Below are positions 26,375 to 35,486 of a stretch of DNA of 64,000 nt, in pieces. The stretch's first letter is position 1. Each line of letters begins with the position of its first letter. The DNA is from Thauera terpenica 58Eu. GTDB taxonomy: Bacteria > Pseudomonadota > Gammaproteobacteria > Burkholderiales > Rhodocyclaceae. A program made the translations under genes and the position numbers. The notes beneath the pieces are model-generated. The model was not told the DNA's origin. It saw nothing but the letters and a program-made list of their open reading frames with translations, and ran no database searches. The stretch is taken from positions 149,771 through 213,770 of the forward strand of contig NZ_ATJV01000070.1 of NCBI RefSeq assembly GCF_000443165.1. Reading direction: 5' to 3'.

Positions 26375-27562
26375 TCAGCCACAACGCTCATCCGGATTGC
26401 GCTGATCGACCGAACCCCGCATGGGGTAAAGAAATCGACCATCGACATCAGCAATCCGGGTGACGCCCATTAGCACCATGTTTCGTTCGAGCTCGTCCTT
26501 CAGTATCTGCAGAGCGCGCTCCACGCCGGCTTGTCCGCCGGCTGCCAGGCCATAAACATAGGGCCGGCCAATCATGCAAGCAGTGGCACCCAGGGCGATG
26601 GCCTTCAGCACATCGACCCCCCGGCGAATTCCGCCATCCACAATGATCTCCGCGCGCTCACCCACTGCGTCGACAACAGCGGGCAATAGGTCTATGGGCG
26701 CCGGTGCCGCGTCAAACTGTCTGCCACCGTGATTCGACAGGATGATCGCGGTGGCACCGTGCTCCACCGCCAATCTTGCATCCTGCGTTGACAGCACGCC
26801 CTTGATCGCCAGCGGCCCATCCCAACGCTCGCGCAGGCGGGTGATATCGTCGAAGCTCAGATCCTTCGCCGGCCCCGCCTCCATCATTTCCTGCGGGCTG
26901 GGCGGGTGATCAAACAAGCTGACGCCCGCGATCGGCCGATTCTTGATGAAATTGAACAGCCATTGCGGGTGGCCAAGAATGCTCAAGTACGAGCTGAGGG
27001 GCATCCTGGCCGGTGGCGGCATCCCCATGCGCCAGGCTTGCTCGCGACTGCCCTGCACGGGCGTGTCCACCGTCACGCACAGCGCGGTAAAGCCCGCTGC
27101 CTTGGCCCGATCGACCAGGGCATAGGCTCTCTCGCGGTCCGCGGGTATGTATAGCTGCATCATCTTGGGTGCTGCGGACGCGACACCAATCTCCTCCGGC
27201 GTCGAGGAACCCCAGGTGGCGAGCGAGTAAAAAGTCTTGTGCTTGTCTGCCGCCGCTGCCGCGCCGATCTCGCGCTCATGATGAAACATGCCGGCATAGC
27301 CGACCGGCCCGAGCAGCAAGGGCATGGCAATATCACTGCCCAGCACATGGGTCGAGGTATCGACCCGGCTGACGTCGCGCATGGTGTTCGGTATCAGCTG
27401 AACTCGCGAGAAAGCTTCGCAGTTGTTCCGCAGCGCGCGCTCATCTTCGGCACCGCCTCTCAGATACTCGAACATGGGCGCAGGCAAGCGGCGCTTCGCC
27501 AGTCGATGCAAATCCTCGATGCTTACGCAGCGCTCGAGGGCGCGGGACAATCTATTGGTCAT
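26375..27562 (-). CDS. FMN-dependent alpha-hydroxy-acid dehydrogenase (lactate/mandelate dehydrogenase family)
   Basis: A 395-residue TIM-barrel flavoenzyme of the LldD/glycolate oxidase family, oxidising a 2-hydroxyacid to a 2-oxoacid. The family signature ILSNHGGRQFDAAPAPID, containing the catalytic His and Arg, is near residue 260. DGGIRRGVDVLKAIALGA forms the FMN phosphate site. No N-terminal cytochrome domain. Its substrate cannot be told from lactate, mandelate or glycolate by eye. It converges on the ATPase gene and lies next to the TlpA-like gene on the same strand, with no obvious functional link. Confidence 0.92.
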   Translation of the reverse strand: MTNRLSRALERCVSIEDLHRLAKRRLPAPMFEYLRGGAEDERALRNNCEAFSRVQLIPNTMRDVSRVDTSTHVLGSDIAMPLLLGPVGYAGMFHHEREIGAAAAADKHKTFYSLATWGSSTPEEIGVASAAPKMMQLYIPADRERAYALVDRAKAAGFTALCVTVDTPVQGSREQAWRMGMPPPARMPLSSYLSILGHPQWLFNFIKNRPIAGVSLFDHPPSPQEMMEAGPAKDLSFDDITRLRERWDGPLAIKGVLSTQDARLAVEHGATAIILSNHGGRQFDAAPAPIDLLPAVVDAVGERAEIIVDGGIRRGVDVLKAIALGATACMIGRPYVYGLAAGGQAGVERALQILKDELERNMVLMGVTRIADVDGRFLYPMRGSVDQRNPDERCG

Positions 27563-27636
27563 TGTTTTCTCTGGCGCAACGCTGATCCATTCAGCGTCGT
27601 AAAAATATCAAGGGCATCACTCAGTCGGCGAACAAA

Positions 27637-28470
27637 TCACCGCTCGGTGCCGGACTGAGGCGATCGGCCAAAGTGACGCCCAATGGCGTCCTTTAGGCTG
27701 GCGATCGTGAGTTCACCCACATGCGAGGCCACAAGCTGGCCCTGGGTGTCGAAGAACAAGGTCGTGGGCAGGCCGCGCGTTCCCATTTCCTGCATCGTCC
27801 GCGACGACGGATCAAGCAAGACGTCGGTCAGCGTCAAACTTTCGCGCTCGAGGAAAGCCTGGGCCTGTTGCGCGTTTTGGCCTTGGTTGACCATCACGAA
27901 GGCGACATTCGGGAATGCCGCCTGCGCCTGTTCAAACGCCGGCATCTCGCGCCGACACGGCGGACACCAGGTCGCCCACAGATTGAGCACGACCGGTCGC
28001 CCTCGATACGAGCCCAGGTCGACGGGACGCGCATCAAGCGTTTCCAACCGCAGTTCGGGCAAGGGCGGCCCGGAATGGTGCAGCATGGCAAACATTCCCC
28101 CCGCAGCAAGCCAGGCCAGCACGCCGCCCGCGATGCCGGCCAGCACTGCAGGCCGCAGCGCCCGCCGCGCGCGGGTTCGCCACCACACAAAAGCCAGCGC
28201 CACCAAGGCCCCCACCCACCATGTAAACCCCCCGTCACCGATGGCGATCATGGATCTGGGCGCCGCCGCGTACTCCTCCCACCATTGCGCGATGAAGCTC
28301 AGCCGCGCCGCCAGCAGCCCCCACAACAGCGCGTCGAAAACCATCCCACCGGCTGCCTTGGGCGACGCATCCGGCAGCCGCTGTGCAACAAAGCGCGCAA
28401 GCGCCCACGCCAGCACAAGCGCGATGAAGACGGTGACAACTTGAATTGAAAACGGGCCAATACCGATCAT
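27637..28470 (-). CDS. Membrane-anchored TlpA-like thiol-disulfide oxidoreductase with Lgt-like N-terminal membrane domain
   Basis: A 277-residue protein. About residues 1-135 carry four hydrophobic segments (VVTVFIALVLAWALARF; FDALLWGLLAARLSFIAQWW; WWVGALVALAFVWW; GIAGGVLAWLAAGGMFAML) with a layout reminiscent of prolipoprotein diacylglyceryl transferase. Residues about 140-277 are a TlpA/ResA thioredoxin fold with active site ATWCPPCRREMPAF, presumably on the periplasmic side. It would reduce disulfides, for example in cytochrome c maturation or oxidative damage repair. The cis-Pro loop GLPTTLFF is present. The N-terminal half lacks the clear Lgt catalytic signature. Confidence 0.85.
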   Translation of the reverse strand: MIGIGPFSIQVVTVFIALVLAWALARFVAQRLPDASPKAAGGMVFDALLWGLLAARLSFIAQWWEEYAAAPRSMIAIGDGGFTWWVGALVALAFVWWRTRARRALRPAVLAGIAGGVLAWLAAGGMFAMLHHSGPPLPELRLETLDARPVDLGSYRGRPVVLNLWATWCPPCRREMPAFEQAQAAFPNVAFVMVNQGQNAQQAQAFLERESLTLTDVLLDPSSRTMQEMGTRGLPTTLFFDTQGQLVASHVGELTIASLKDAIGRHFGRSPQSGTER

Positions 28471-28622
28471 CGCGCAGCTGCCTTGGCCAGCCGCCGCCGG
28501 ACCTCCCGGTCACAAGGAATGTGCAGCCGCGCGTCCTTGCTCAGGGAGTTCATGGCGCGCTCCTCGAATGGCGGCTTGAGCCTCGGCCGTCCGCCAGTCC
28601 ATGTATCGAGAAAGACACAGAA

Positions 28623-28910
28623 CTATGCTTCATAGGAAATCAAGACCACGTCCGCCGCTTGCTCTCGGAGCGGGATGAGTGATTGATAGCCAGGCGACGA
28701 GAACCAGGCATTGACTGCTGCGACATTGGGGAAGCGGACGACCACGATATCCGCATACGGATTTTCGCCGGACAGGGCAGCCACTTGTTTTCCACGAAAG
28801 ACAAGTTCGCCGCCCCATGGGGTCAATGTTTCGGGAACCTTGCTTCGATATTCATCCCACATTGTCGAGTTCTTGACGGTGATGTGGCCGACGACATACG
28901 CGTGAATCAT
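28623..28910 (-). CDS. DUF1330 family small protein
   Basis: A 95-residue dimeric alpha-beta barrel-like protein of the DUF1330 family. AYVVGHITVKNSTMWDEYRS is the typical first strand and helix, followed by GGELVFRGKQ and YADIVVVRFPNVAAVNAWF. Start ATG 28910 (MIHAYVV) is used because the family begins at this strand. It is cytoplasmic and its function is unknown. It lies between the TlpA-like and RND pump genes on the same strand, with about 120-150 bases free on either side. Confidence 0.88.
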   Translation of the reverse strand: MIHAYVVGHITVKNSTMWDEYRSKVPETLTPWGGELVFRGKQVAALSGENPYADIVVVRFPNVAAVNAWFSSPGYQSLIPLREQAADVVLISYEA

Positions 28911-29027
28911 GAACGACGCCCAACATCGCACCCGCTGCGGTGGAGCACGCCCCCCATGAGCTCCACTCCACCGCACTCCAAATGCAATGACCGCACCACT
29001 TCCGCGCCTTGCTCAGCCGCTTCCCCG

Positions 29028-32000
29028 TCAGTGGGCCTTGACCGCCACACTCCCACCCCCCGCCGCACTCCCCTTCCCCAATCTGAACCACAACGCATAC
29101 AGCGCCGGCACAAACAGCAGCGTGATTGCCGTTCCCACCGCCACCCCGCCAATCAGCACGTAGGCGAGCGGCCCCCAGAAGGTGTCGTGGGTGAGTGGGA
29201 TGAAGGCGAAGGCTGCGGCCAGCGCGGTGAGGATGACCGGGCGCGCACGGCGTACTGCCGCTTCCACCACGCCATCGAAGGCATTCATGCCCTCCGCGAA
29301 GTTGTCGTGGACCTGCTGCGTCAGGATCAAGGTGTTGCGCATCAGGATGCCGGCCAGGCCGGTGAGGCCCAGCAGCGCGACGAAGCCGAAGGGCTGACTG
29401 AACAGCAGCAGCGCCAGCACCGCGCCGATGAGGCCCAGAGGCGCGGTGGCGATGACGATGAAGGTGCCCGAGAACGAGCGCATCTGCAGCATGATGAAGA
29501 TCAGCATGAAGGCCACCATGGCCGGCTGCAGCTTCTGGATGGACGCGTTGGCCTTGCCCGACTGTTCGACCGCGCCCGAAATCTGCAGGTGGTAGTCCGG
29601 CGCTAGCTCGCTACGCAGGCCTTCCAGCGCCTTCCACACCGCATCGGTGACGTCGTTGGGCTGGGCGCCGTGGACGTCGGCCTGCACGGTGAGCGCGTTC
29701 TCGCGGTTATAGCGCTTGATCACCGGCTCTTCGAAGCGCACCTCGATCTGACCCAGCTGGCTGGCGGGCAGCTTGCGCCCGTCCGGGGTCAGGATCTCGA
29801 GCAGGGCCAGACTCTGTGCATTGAGCTGCTGCCCGCCCAGGGTGCCGCGGGCAATCACATCAACGCTGCGGATGTCCTGCCGCACCTGGGCGATGCGTAC
29901 GCCGCTGAGCTGGAACTGCAGTTGCTGCGACACATCCTGCGGGGTCAGGCCGAGCAGGCGCAGGCGGTCGACATCCATCGTCAGGTGCAGCACAGGCGCA
30001 CGCTCGTCCCACTCGAGGTGAGGGTCGACGACGTTCGGATTGGTGGCCATGATCTCGCGTATCTGATGGGCGATGCGGCGCAGCTCCAGCAGGTCGGGGC
30101 CGACCACGCGATACGCCACCGGCCACACTACCGGCGGGCCGAACAACAGGCGCGACACCCGCACCCTGGCCTCGGGAAACTCGCCCGCCTCGATGTGGCG
30201 CTCGAGCTCGGCCATGACCTTGGTGCGTGCCGCCACGCCCTGGGTCACCGCGATGATCTTGGCAAAGGCGGGGTCGGGCGGCTCCGGGTTGGCCGACATG
30301 AAGAAGCGCGGCGCGCCGGCCCCCACATAGCTCGACAAGGTACGCAGCTCCTCCATCGGCGCCAGGATGGCCTCGAGCTTGCGCACCGTGGCATCCGTGC
30401 TGCCGATGCTGCTGCCCTGCGGTAGATACACGCTGACGAGCACTTCGGGGCGGTCGGAGCCGGGGAAGAACTGCTTCTCCACCAGCACCACCATGCCCGC
30501 CACCGACAGCGCCAGCACGCCGAGCGTGCCAAACACCACCGACTTGCGCCAGGTGACGCACCAGGTGATCAGCGCGCGCAGGCGCAGGTACATCGGTGTG
30601 TGATACACGCTCTCATGGCTGTGCACGTCCTTGCGCGCCACCGCGGGCAGCATCTTCACCCCCAGATAGGGGACGAACATCACCGCCACCAGCCACGACA
30701 CCACCAGGGACAGCGCCAGCACCCAGAAGATGTTGCCGGCGTACTCGCCCACCGAAGAGCGCGCGAAACCGATGGGCAGAAAACCCGCCACCGTGACCAG
30801 GGTGCCGCACAGCATCGGCGCTGCGGTCACGGTCCACGCATGGCCGGCCGCACGCACGCGATCCCAGCCTTCCTCCATCTTCACCAGCATCATCTCGACC
30901 GCGATGATGGCGTCGTCCACCAACAGGCCGAGGGCGATGATGAGCGCACCGAGCGTGACCCGATCGAGATTGATGCCCATCAGCATCATGAGCAAAAAGG
31001 TGATGCCCAGCGTCAGCGGCACCGCGATACCCACCACCAGGCCGGCGCGCCAGCCGATGGCGAGCATGCTCACCACGATCACCACCGCCACCGCCACCAG
31101 AAACTTGACCTGGAACAGACTGACCGCGCCGGAGATGGCATCGGCCTGATTGGTCAGCACTTCCAGCCTCATGCCCAGCGGCAGGCGGGCGCTTTCGGTC
31201 TCGATGAATTCGGCCAGGTGTTCGCCGAGCACGAGGCCGTTCTCGCCCTTGACCATGACCATGCCGAGCAACACCGCGTCCTCGCCGCGCGAGCGCACCA
31301 GAAAACCGGGCGGATCCTCATAGCCGCGGCGCACGGTGGCGATGTCACCGAGGCGGAACACGCGCTCGCCAACGCGCAAGGGCACCGCCGCCAACGCTGC
31401 CGGGTCGGACAGATCGGAGTCGATGCGCAGGTAGAGCCGGGGGCCATCGGTTTCCATGCTGCCGGCCGGCAACAGGCGGTTGCTTGCCCCCACCGCATCG
31501 AACACCACCTGCGGCGACAGCCCCAGGTTGGCGAGCGTGGCATTGTCGAACTCGACATACATGCGCTCGGGGCGCTCGCCCACCACTTCGGCCTTGTGCA
31601 CGCCGGGCACATGCTGCAGGCGGTCGCGGATGACCTCGGCTTCGCGCGTGAGCTCGCGCATCGGCATGCCGGGCGCGGTGAGCGCGATGAGGCTGAAGTA
31701 GGTGTCGGCAAAGTCCTCGTTGACGATGGGGCCGATCACCCCCGCCGGCAAACGCGTGGCCTCGTCCTGCATGCGCTTGCGTACGTCGTATTTCAGCCCC
31801 GGCACCTGGGCGGCCGGCGTGTAGTCGTGGAACTCGATCTGCAGGTTGGCCGAGCCGGGGCGCACCGTGGTGATGATGCGGTAGATGTTCTCGACTTCCT
31901 GGACGCGCTTTTCCAGGCGGTCCACCACTTGTTCCTGCATCTCCTGCGGCGTCGCGCCCGGCCACATCGCATTGACCACCAGCACCCGCATGGTGAAGGC

Positions 32001-32123
32001 TGGGTCTTCGGCACGGCCCAGCCCGATAAAGGCGTAGGCGCCGGCCAGCACCGCCAGGATCAGGAAGAACAACGTCAGCGCGCGCTCGCGCACGGCGAAC
32101 GCGGACAGGTTGGGAAAGCTCAT
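29028..32123 (-). CDS. RND-family efflux pump inner-membrane permease (AcrB-like)
   Basis: A 1031-residue proton-driven RND permease. The N-terminus enters TM1 at once (ALTLFFLILAVLAGAYAFIGL), two large periplasmic loops follow TM1 and TM7, and TM4 contains GLLVDDAIIAVEMM with the paired aspartates of the proton relay. Length is in the AcrB/MexB range. The ATG overlaps the stop of the upstream membrane-fusion gene by 4 bases (ATGA), so they form one operon. No outer-membrane channel gene is present, so a TolC-type protein must come from elsewhere. Export of hydrophobic compounds or solvents is likely but the substrate is unknown. Confidence 0.95.
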   Translation of the reverse strand: MSFPNLSAFAVRERALTLFFLILAVLAGAYAFIGLGRAEDPAFTMRVLVVNAMWPGATPQEMQEQVVDRLEKRVQEVENIYRIITTVRPGSANLQIEFHDYTPAAQVPGLKYDVRKRMQDEATRLPAGVIGPIVNEDFADTYFSLIALTAPGMPMRELTREAEVIRDRLQHVPGVHKAEVVGERPERMYVEFDNATLANLGLSPQVVFDAVGASNRLLPAGSMETDGPRLYLRIDSDLSDPAALAAVPLRVGERVFRLGDIATVRRGYEDPPGFLVRSRGEDAVLLGMVMVKGENGLVLGEHLAEFIETESARLPLGMRLEVLTNQADAISGAVSLFQVKFLVAVAVVIVVSMLAIGWRAGLVVGIAVPLTLGITFLLMMLMGINLDRVTLGALIIALGLLVDDAIIAVEMMLVKMEEGWDRVRAAGHAWTVTAAPMLCGTLVTVAGFLPIGFARSSVGEYAGNIFWVLALSLVVSWLVAVMFVPYLGVKMLPAVARKDVHSHESVYHTPMYLRLRALITWCVTWRKSVVFGTLGVLALSVAGMVVLVEKQFFPGSDRPEVLVSVYLPQGSSIGSTDATVRKLEAILAPMEELRTLSSYVGAGAPRFFMSANPEPPDPAFAKIIAVTQGVAARTKVMAELERHIEAGEFPEARVRVSRLLFGPPVVWPVAYRVVGPDLLELRRIAHQIREIMATNPNVVDPHLEWDERAPVLHLTMDVDRLRLLGLTPQDVSQQLQFQLSGVRIAQVRQDIRSVDVIARGTLGGQQLNAQSLALLEILTPDGRKLPASQLGQIEVRFEEPVIKRYNRENALTVQADVHGAQPNDVTDAVWKALEGLRSELAPDYHLQISGAVEQSGKANASIQKLQPAMVAFMLIFIMLQMRSFSGTFIVIATAPLGLIGAVLALLLFSQPFGFVALLGLTGLAGILMRNTLILTQQVHDNFAEGMNAFDGVVEAAVRRARPVILTALAAAFAFIPLTHDTFWGPLAYVLIGGVAVGTAITLLFVPALYALWFRLGKGSAAGGGSVAVKAH

Positions 32124-33169
32124 CGCGCCAGCTCCCGCACCTTCATGCCCGGCGTCAACAGGTGGGTGCCCAGCGCCACCACGGTGTCACCCTCGCTCAG
32201 CGCGCCGCGCACGTGCACCAGCTCACCGTCGGTGTACATCACGCTCACCGGCACCGGCTCGACCGCGCCGTCACGCACGCGCCACACGCGCGGCCCGTCG
32301 CCACGCTCGTTGAGGGCCGCCAGCGGCACGGCGAATTCGTCCTTGTCCGCCGTCCGGCCGTGAAAACGCGCGCGCAGCACGCTGCCCAGCACCAGCTCGT
32401 TGTGCGCGCCCTGCACGGTGTAGCGCGTACGCAGGGTGCGGCCCTGACGCTCTACCGCGCCCGCGGTCTCGCGCAGCACCAGCTTCAGCACCGTGCCATC
32501 AGCGCCGAGGGCTTCGCCTTGCGGCGGCGGTGTCATGCCGGCGGCAAAGTACACTTCCAGCTCACGCTCGCCAGCCTGCGCCAGCAAGGCCACCTGCTGG
32601 CCCGCCGCCACTACCTGCCCGGGCTCGCCGACGACATCGATCAGCACGCCTTCAGCCGGTGCTTGCAGACGGGCATAAGCCAGCGCATTGCGTGCCTGCG
32701 CCAGGCGCGCGGCCGCAGCTTCGCGCCGCGTCTTCATCTCGCGCTGCACCAGCTCGAAACGTTCGAGCGCCTGCGCGCTGGTGTAATTGCGCTGCTCCAG
32801 CTGGCGCGCGCGCCCCAGCTCCGCCGCCGCCGAGGCCAGCGCGGCATCGGCCGCAGCCAGATCGGCTTCGGCCGCTCGCACGCCCTGGTCGAGGTCGCGC
32901 GTATCGAGCTCGAACAGAGTCTGCCCCGCCGCCACATGCTCACCGGCGTCCACCGCCCGTCGTTCGATGCGGCCTCCGACCCGGAACGCCAGCGGCGACT
33001 CCACCCGCGCTCGCACCGTGCCCGACAGCCCCAGCTCGGCGCGACCGCCATCGAGCACCGCAACCGTCTTGACGAAGGGCGGCGCCTTCTCCACCTGTGG
33101 CGGCGGGGCCTTGCTGCAGGCCGCCAGAATCAGAACCCCAAGGCACAGCGAGAGCGTCGAAACGCGCAT
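32120..33169 (-). CDS. RND efflux periplasmic adaptor (membrane fusion lipoprotein)
   Basis: A 349-residue MFP. ATG 33169 opens a lipoprotein signal, MRVSTLSLCLGVLILAACSK, with the lipobox LAAC, so it is a lipid-anchored periplasmic adaptor. After that come a barrel-sandwich (lipoyl-like) half GRIERRAVDAGEHVAAGQTLFELD, an alpha-helical hairpin rich in Ala/Glu/Arg (about residues 90-150), and the second lipoyl half LQAPAEGVLIDVVGEPGQVVAAGQ. It bridges the RND permease and an outer-membrane channel. The longer frame to 33301 lacks the signal peptide at its N-terminus and is rejected. Confidence 0.94.
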   Translation of the reverse strand: MRVSTLSLCLGVLILAACSKAPPPQVEKAPPFVKTVAVLDGGRAELGLSGTVRARVESPLAFRVGGRIERRAVDAGEHVAAGQTLFELDTRDLDQGVRAAEADLAAADAALASAAAELGRARQLEQRNYTSAQALERFELVQREMKTRREAAAARLAQARNALAYARLQAPAEGVLIDVVGEPGQVVAAGQQVALLAQAGERELEVYFAAGMTPPPQGEALGADGTVLKLVLRETAGAVERQGRTLRTRYTVQGAHNELVLGSVLRARFHGRTADKDEFAVPLAALNERGDGPRVWRVRDGAVEPVPVSVMYTDGELVHVRGALSEGDTVVALGTHLLTPGMKVRELAR

Positions 33170-33421
33170 GGCAAATCTCTTCAATATGAAAAAATGATTT
33201 CGTTGAACGCCCCGCCAATGCCGGACGGCAACACACAGCACTTGCAACAGCCCGCCATTATCCGCGTTCAACGTCGGATTCCATACCCTCAAACCGGGCA
33301 AGACGCTGTCTTCGCCCGCGTGCTACAGGCATTGAAGCCATGCTCGAAACCCGGCAGTCGGACAGCGGGTCGCGAAATACGAGCGCGAAACGGGTGCCAG
33401 AACACTCGTCGGAGAATCTGA

Positions 33422-33469
33422 GATACATGTATTGCACGCCTCGAATGCTGTGCGATACTTGTATTGCAC
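33422..33469. promoter_or_regulatory. Two direct-repeat operator candidates upstream of the toxin-antitoxin operon
   Basis: GATACATGTATTGCAC (33422-33437) and GATACTTGTATTGCAC (33454-33469) differ at one base and start 32 bases apart, about three helical turns. The core ATACATGTAT of the first copy is a perfect 10-base palindrome. They end 24 bases before the antitoxin ATG, where an autoregulating ribbon-helix-helix antitoxin would be expected to bind. The rest of the 324-base gap (33170-33493) holds the adaptor promoter region and no gene that I can see. Confidence 0.6.
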
Positions 33470-33493
33470 AGCTTGAAGATAGGAGTGCTTGCC

Positions 33494-33724
33494 ATGAGTG
33501 CTGTCTCCCTGCGTCTCCCTGATGACGTTTCGCAAAGGTTGCAACGGCTGGCTCAGTTGACTGGCCGCAGCAAAACTTTCTACATGATCGAGGCCATCCG
33601 CGATCATCTGGACGATCTCGAAGATCTGTATCTTGCCGAGCAGCGCCTGGCCGATATTCAATCGGGTCAGACGCAGACCATCGCGCTCGAAGAACTGATG
33701 AAGCTCCATGACATGGAAGATTGA
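33494..33724 (+). CDS. RelB/CopG-like antitoxin (ribbon-helix-helix)
   Basis: A 76-residue protein. The N-terminal MSAVSLRLPDDVSQRLQRLA plus GRSKTFYMIEAIRDHL is a classic ribbon-helix-helix DNA-binding domain, as in TraY/RelB/DUF6290-type antitoxins. The C-terminal tail (EQRLADIQSGQTQTIALEEL) would wrap the toxin. ATG 33494 follows AGGAGTGCTTGCC. It overlaps the toxin gene by 17 bases. It probably represses its own promoter through the two direct repeats just upstream. Confidence 0.9.
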   Translation: MSAVSLRLPDDVSQRLQRLAQLTGRSKTFYMIEAIRDHLDDLEDLYLAEQRLADIQSGQTQTIALEELMKLHDMED

Positions 33725-33977
33725 GTTCGACCCCGCAGCAGCGCGCGAACTGGCACAGCTCGACCGCCCCCATGCCAGACGTATTCTGTCTTTCCTGTCA
33801 GAGCGCGTCGCACAACTCGACAATCCTCGCAGCATGGGTGAGCCCCTGAAGGGCAGTAAGCTAGGGGAATTCTGGAAGTACCGTGTTGGCGACTACCGCG
33901 TGATCAGCCACATTGAGGACAAGGTAATGCGCGTCCTGCTTGTGCGAATCGGCAACCGGCGCGAGGTTTACCGCTAG
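33708..33977 (+). CDS. RelE/ParE family toxin
   Basis: An 89-residue basic protein with the RelE-type fold: KIEFDPAAARELAQLDRPHARRI in the N-terminal helices, then PLKGSKLGEFWKYRVGDYRVI and VLLVRIGNRREVYR in the beta sheet. RelE members are mRNA interferases and ParE members gyrase poisons. The GEFWKYRVGDYRVI pattern with conserved Arg is closer to RelE, but activity cannot be assigned by eye. It overlaps the antitoxin gene and converges with the MFS gene, 13 bases between stops. Confidence 0.9.
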   Translation: MTWKIEFDPAAARELAQLDRPHARRILSFLSERVAQLDNPRSMGEPLKGSKLGEFWKYRVGDYRVISHIEDKVMRVLLVRIGNRREVYR

Positions 33978-33990
33978 CCTGCGAGAGCAC

Positions 33991-35421
33991 TTAGCCTGAT
34001 CGCGGCTTCATCCGCAGCGCCGCGACCAGTGCCAGGCCAAATGCCAGTGCCAGCAGCAGGAAAGCCTGCGAATAGGCCCAGAACAGTCCGGGCGCGGTCG
34101 TGCCATGCACGCTGGCGCGCCATTCCACGAACACGGCGACAATCGCCACCCCGATCACGCCGCCGAACTGGCGCGAGTAGTTGCTCACCATCGACGCCTG
34201 GCCGAGCAGATCCGGCGCCACGCGCGCCATGGTGGCGACCATCAGCGCCGGGATCGTCAGCCCCAAGCCGAGCCGGCCGACCAGGCTGAAGCCGATCACC
34301 TCCGCATAGCTGATCGCGCCACCACGCACTGCAAACAGCACGAAGGACAGGCCGAACAAGGCCAGACCCCAGACCATGATCCAGCGCGGCGAGTAGCGGT
34401 CGGTGAGGACGCCGGCGAGCGGAATCACCACTGCCAGCAGCAGCCCCGATGGCAACAGGGCGAGGCCGGCGAGCGTGGCGTCGTAGCCGAGCGCGCTCTG
34501 CAGGAAGACCGGGATGAGATAGGTGGACGCGTACAGGCCGAAGCCATAGGCGAGCGTGACCAGGGTGGCCATGCTGAAGCTGCGCTCGGAGAACAGCGCC
34601 AGTGACACGATGGGCGCGGCAGCGCGGCGCGAATACAGCACGAAGCCGTAGGCACACAGCCCCACCAGCACGATCAGCAGCAGGGTGCGCGGCGCCAGCA
34701 GCCCGAACTGGCGGATGCTGGCGATGAAGTCGATGGCCAGCAGCGAGCCCGCACACAGGATGCCGACACCCAGCCAATCGAAGGCTTGGCGCACCGTGGC
34801 TTCGGCGCGCGGCAGCAGATACAGCCCGAGCACCCCCGCCACCAGGCAGAACGGTAGATTCATCAGAAAGATGGACTGCCAGCCAAAGCGGTCGAGCAGC
34901 ACACCGGCCAGCGCGGGCGCCACCGCGGGCGCGAGCACGATGCCAAAACCCATCATGCCGTGCGCCCGCCCCTGGCTGCCCGCTGGAAACAGCCGCATCA
35001 CCGCCAGCATGGGCAGGGGCTGCAGGAGCCCGGCCGCCACCCCCTGCAGCACACGCATGGCGACGACGAAGCCAAAGTCTCCCCCGAACATGCCCCCCAG
35101 CGCACCACCCAGGCTGGTGATGCCCAGCATCAGGTTGGCGCCGAGAAACAGGCGGCGAAAGCCCACCTGATCCAGCAGCCAGGGGGTGGGCAGCATCGCC
35201 ACCGTCAGTGCGGCGAGAAAGCCGGTGATCGCCCACTGCACCTGATCCTGGCCAAGGCCAAAGTGCTTGCTCAGCGCAGGCACGGCGACGTTGAACGAAG
35301 TGGTCGCCAGCACCGCCGCGATCGTGCCCAGACCCACCACCAGCAGGGCGAGCCATTTGAAACGCTCGCCATGGCGCCGGTTCAGCGCGGCACGGGTCGG
35401 GACTTCAGGCAACAAACGCAT
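33991..35421 (-). CDS. MFS transporter, DHA2 (14-TM, EmrB-like) drug exporter family
   Basis: A 476-residue integral membrane protein with about 14 hydrophobic segments. It begins with a short cytoplasmic tail, then LALLVVGLGTIAAVLATTSFNVAVPAL, where the NVAVPAL motif is typical of DHA2 exporters. QVQWAITGFLAALTVAMLPTPWL and a loop FRRLFLGANL follow. It probably exports drugs or other hydrophobic compounds using the proton gradient. Upstream on the same strand, 65 bases away, is a secreted hydrolase gene. A GCCGGC hairpin sits in that gap near 35450. Confidence 0.92.
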   Translation of the reverse strand: MRLLPEVPTRAALNRRHGERFKWLALLVVGLGTIAAVLATTSFNVAVPALSKHFGLGQDQVQWAITGFLAALTVAMLPTPWLLDQVGFRRLFLGANLMLGITSLGGALGGMFGGDFGFVVAMRVLQGVAAGLLQPLPMLAVMRLFPAGSQGRAHGMMGFGIVLAPAVAPALAGVLLDRFGWQSIFLMNLPFCLVAGVLGLYLLPRAEATVRQAFDWLGVGILCAGSLLAIDFIASIRQFGLLAPRTLLLIVLVGLCAYGFVLYSRRAAAPIVSLALFSERSFSMATLVTLAYGFGLYASTYLIPVFLQSALGYDATLAGLALLPSGLLLAVVIPLAGVLTDRYSPRWIMVWGLALFGLSFVLFAVRGGAISYAEVIGFSLVGRLGLGLTIPALMVATMARVAPDLLGQASMVSNYSRQFGGVIGVAIVAVFVEWRASVHGTTAPGLFWAYSQAFLLLALAFGLALVAALRMKPRSG

Positions 35422-35486
35422 GGGAGTTAAGGTCGCCAGGGTGAGGAGCCGGCAGTAGCCGGCGATGAATCAGCAGCGACGGGGCC

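Noticed and set aside
30600..32363. 587-residue plus-strand open frame antisense to the RND permease and adaptor
   Set aside because: The minus-strand RND and adaptor genes are unmistakable; this frame is His/Arg/Gln-rich, without motifs, and spans two real genes.
33974..35356. Alternative 460-residue minus-strand frame over the MFS gene
   Set aside because: The other minus-strand frame (33991-35421) has proper transmembrane segments and DHA2 motifs; this one is Arg/Gly/Ala-rich with no membrane pattern.
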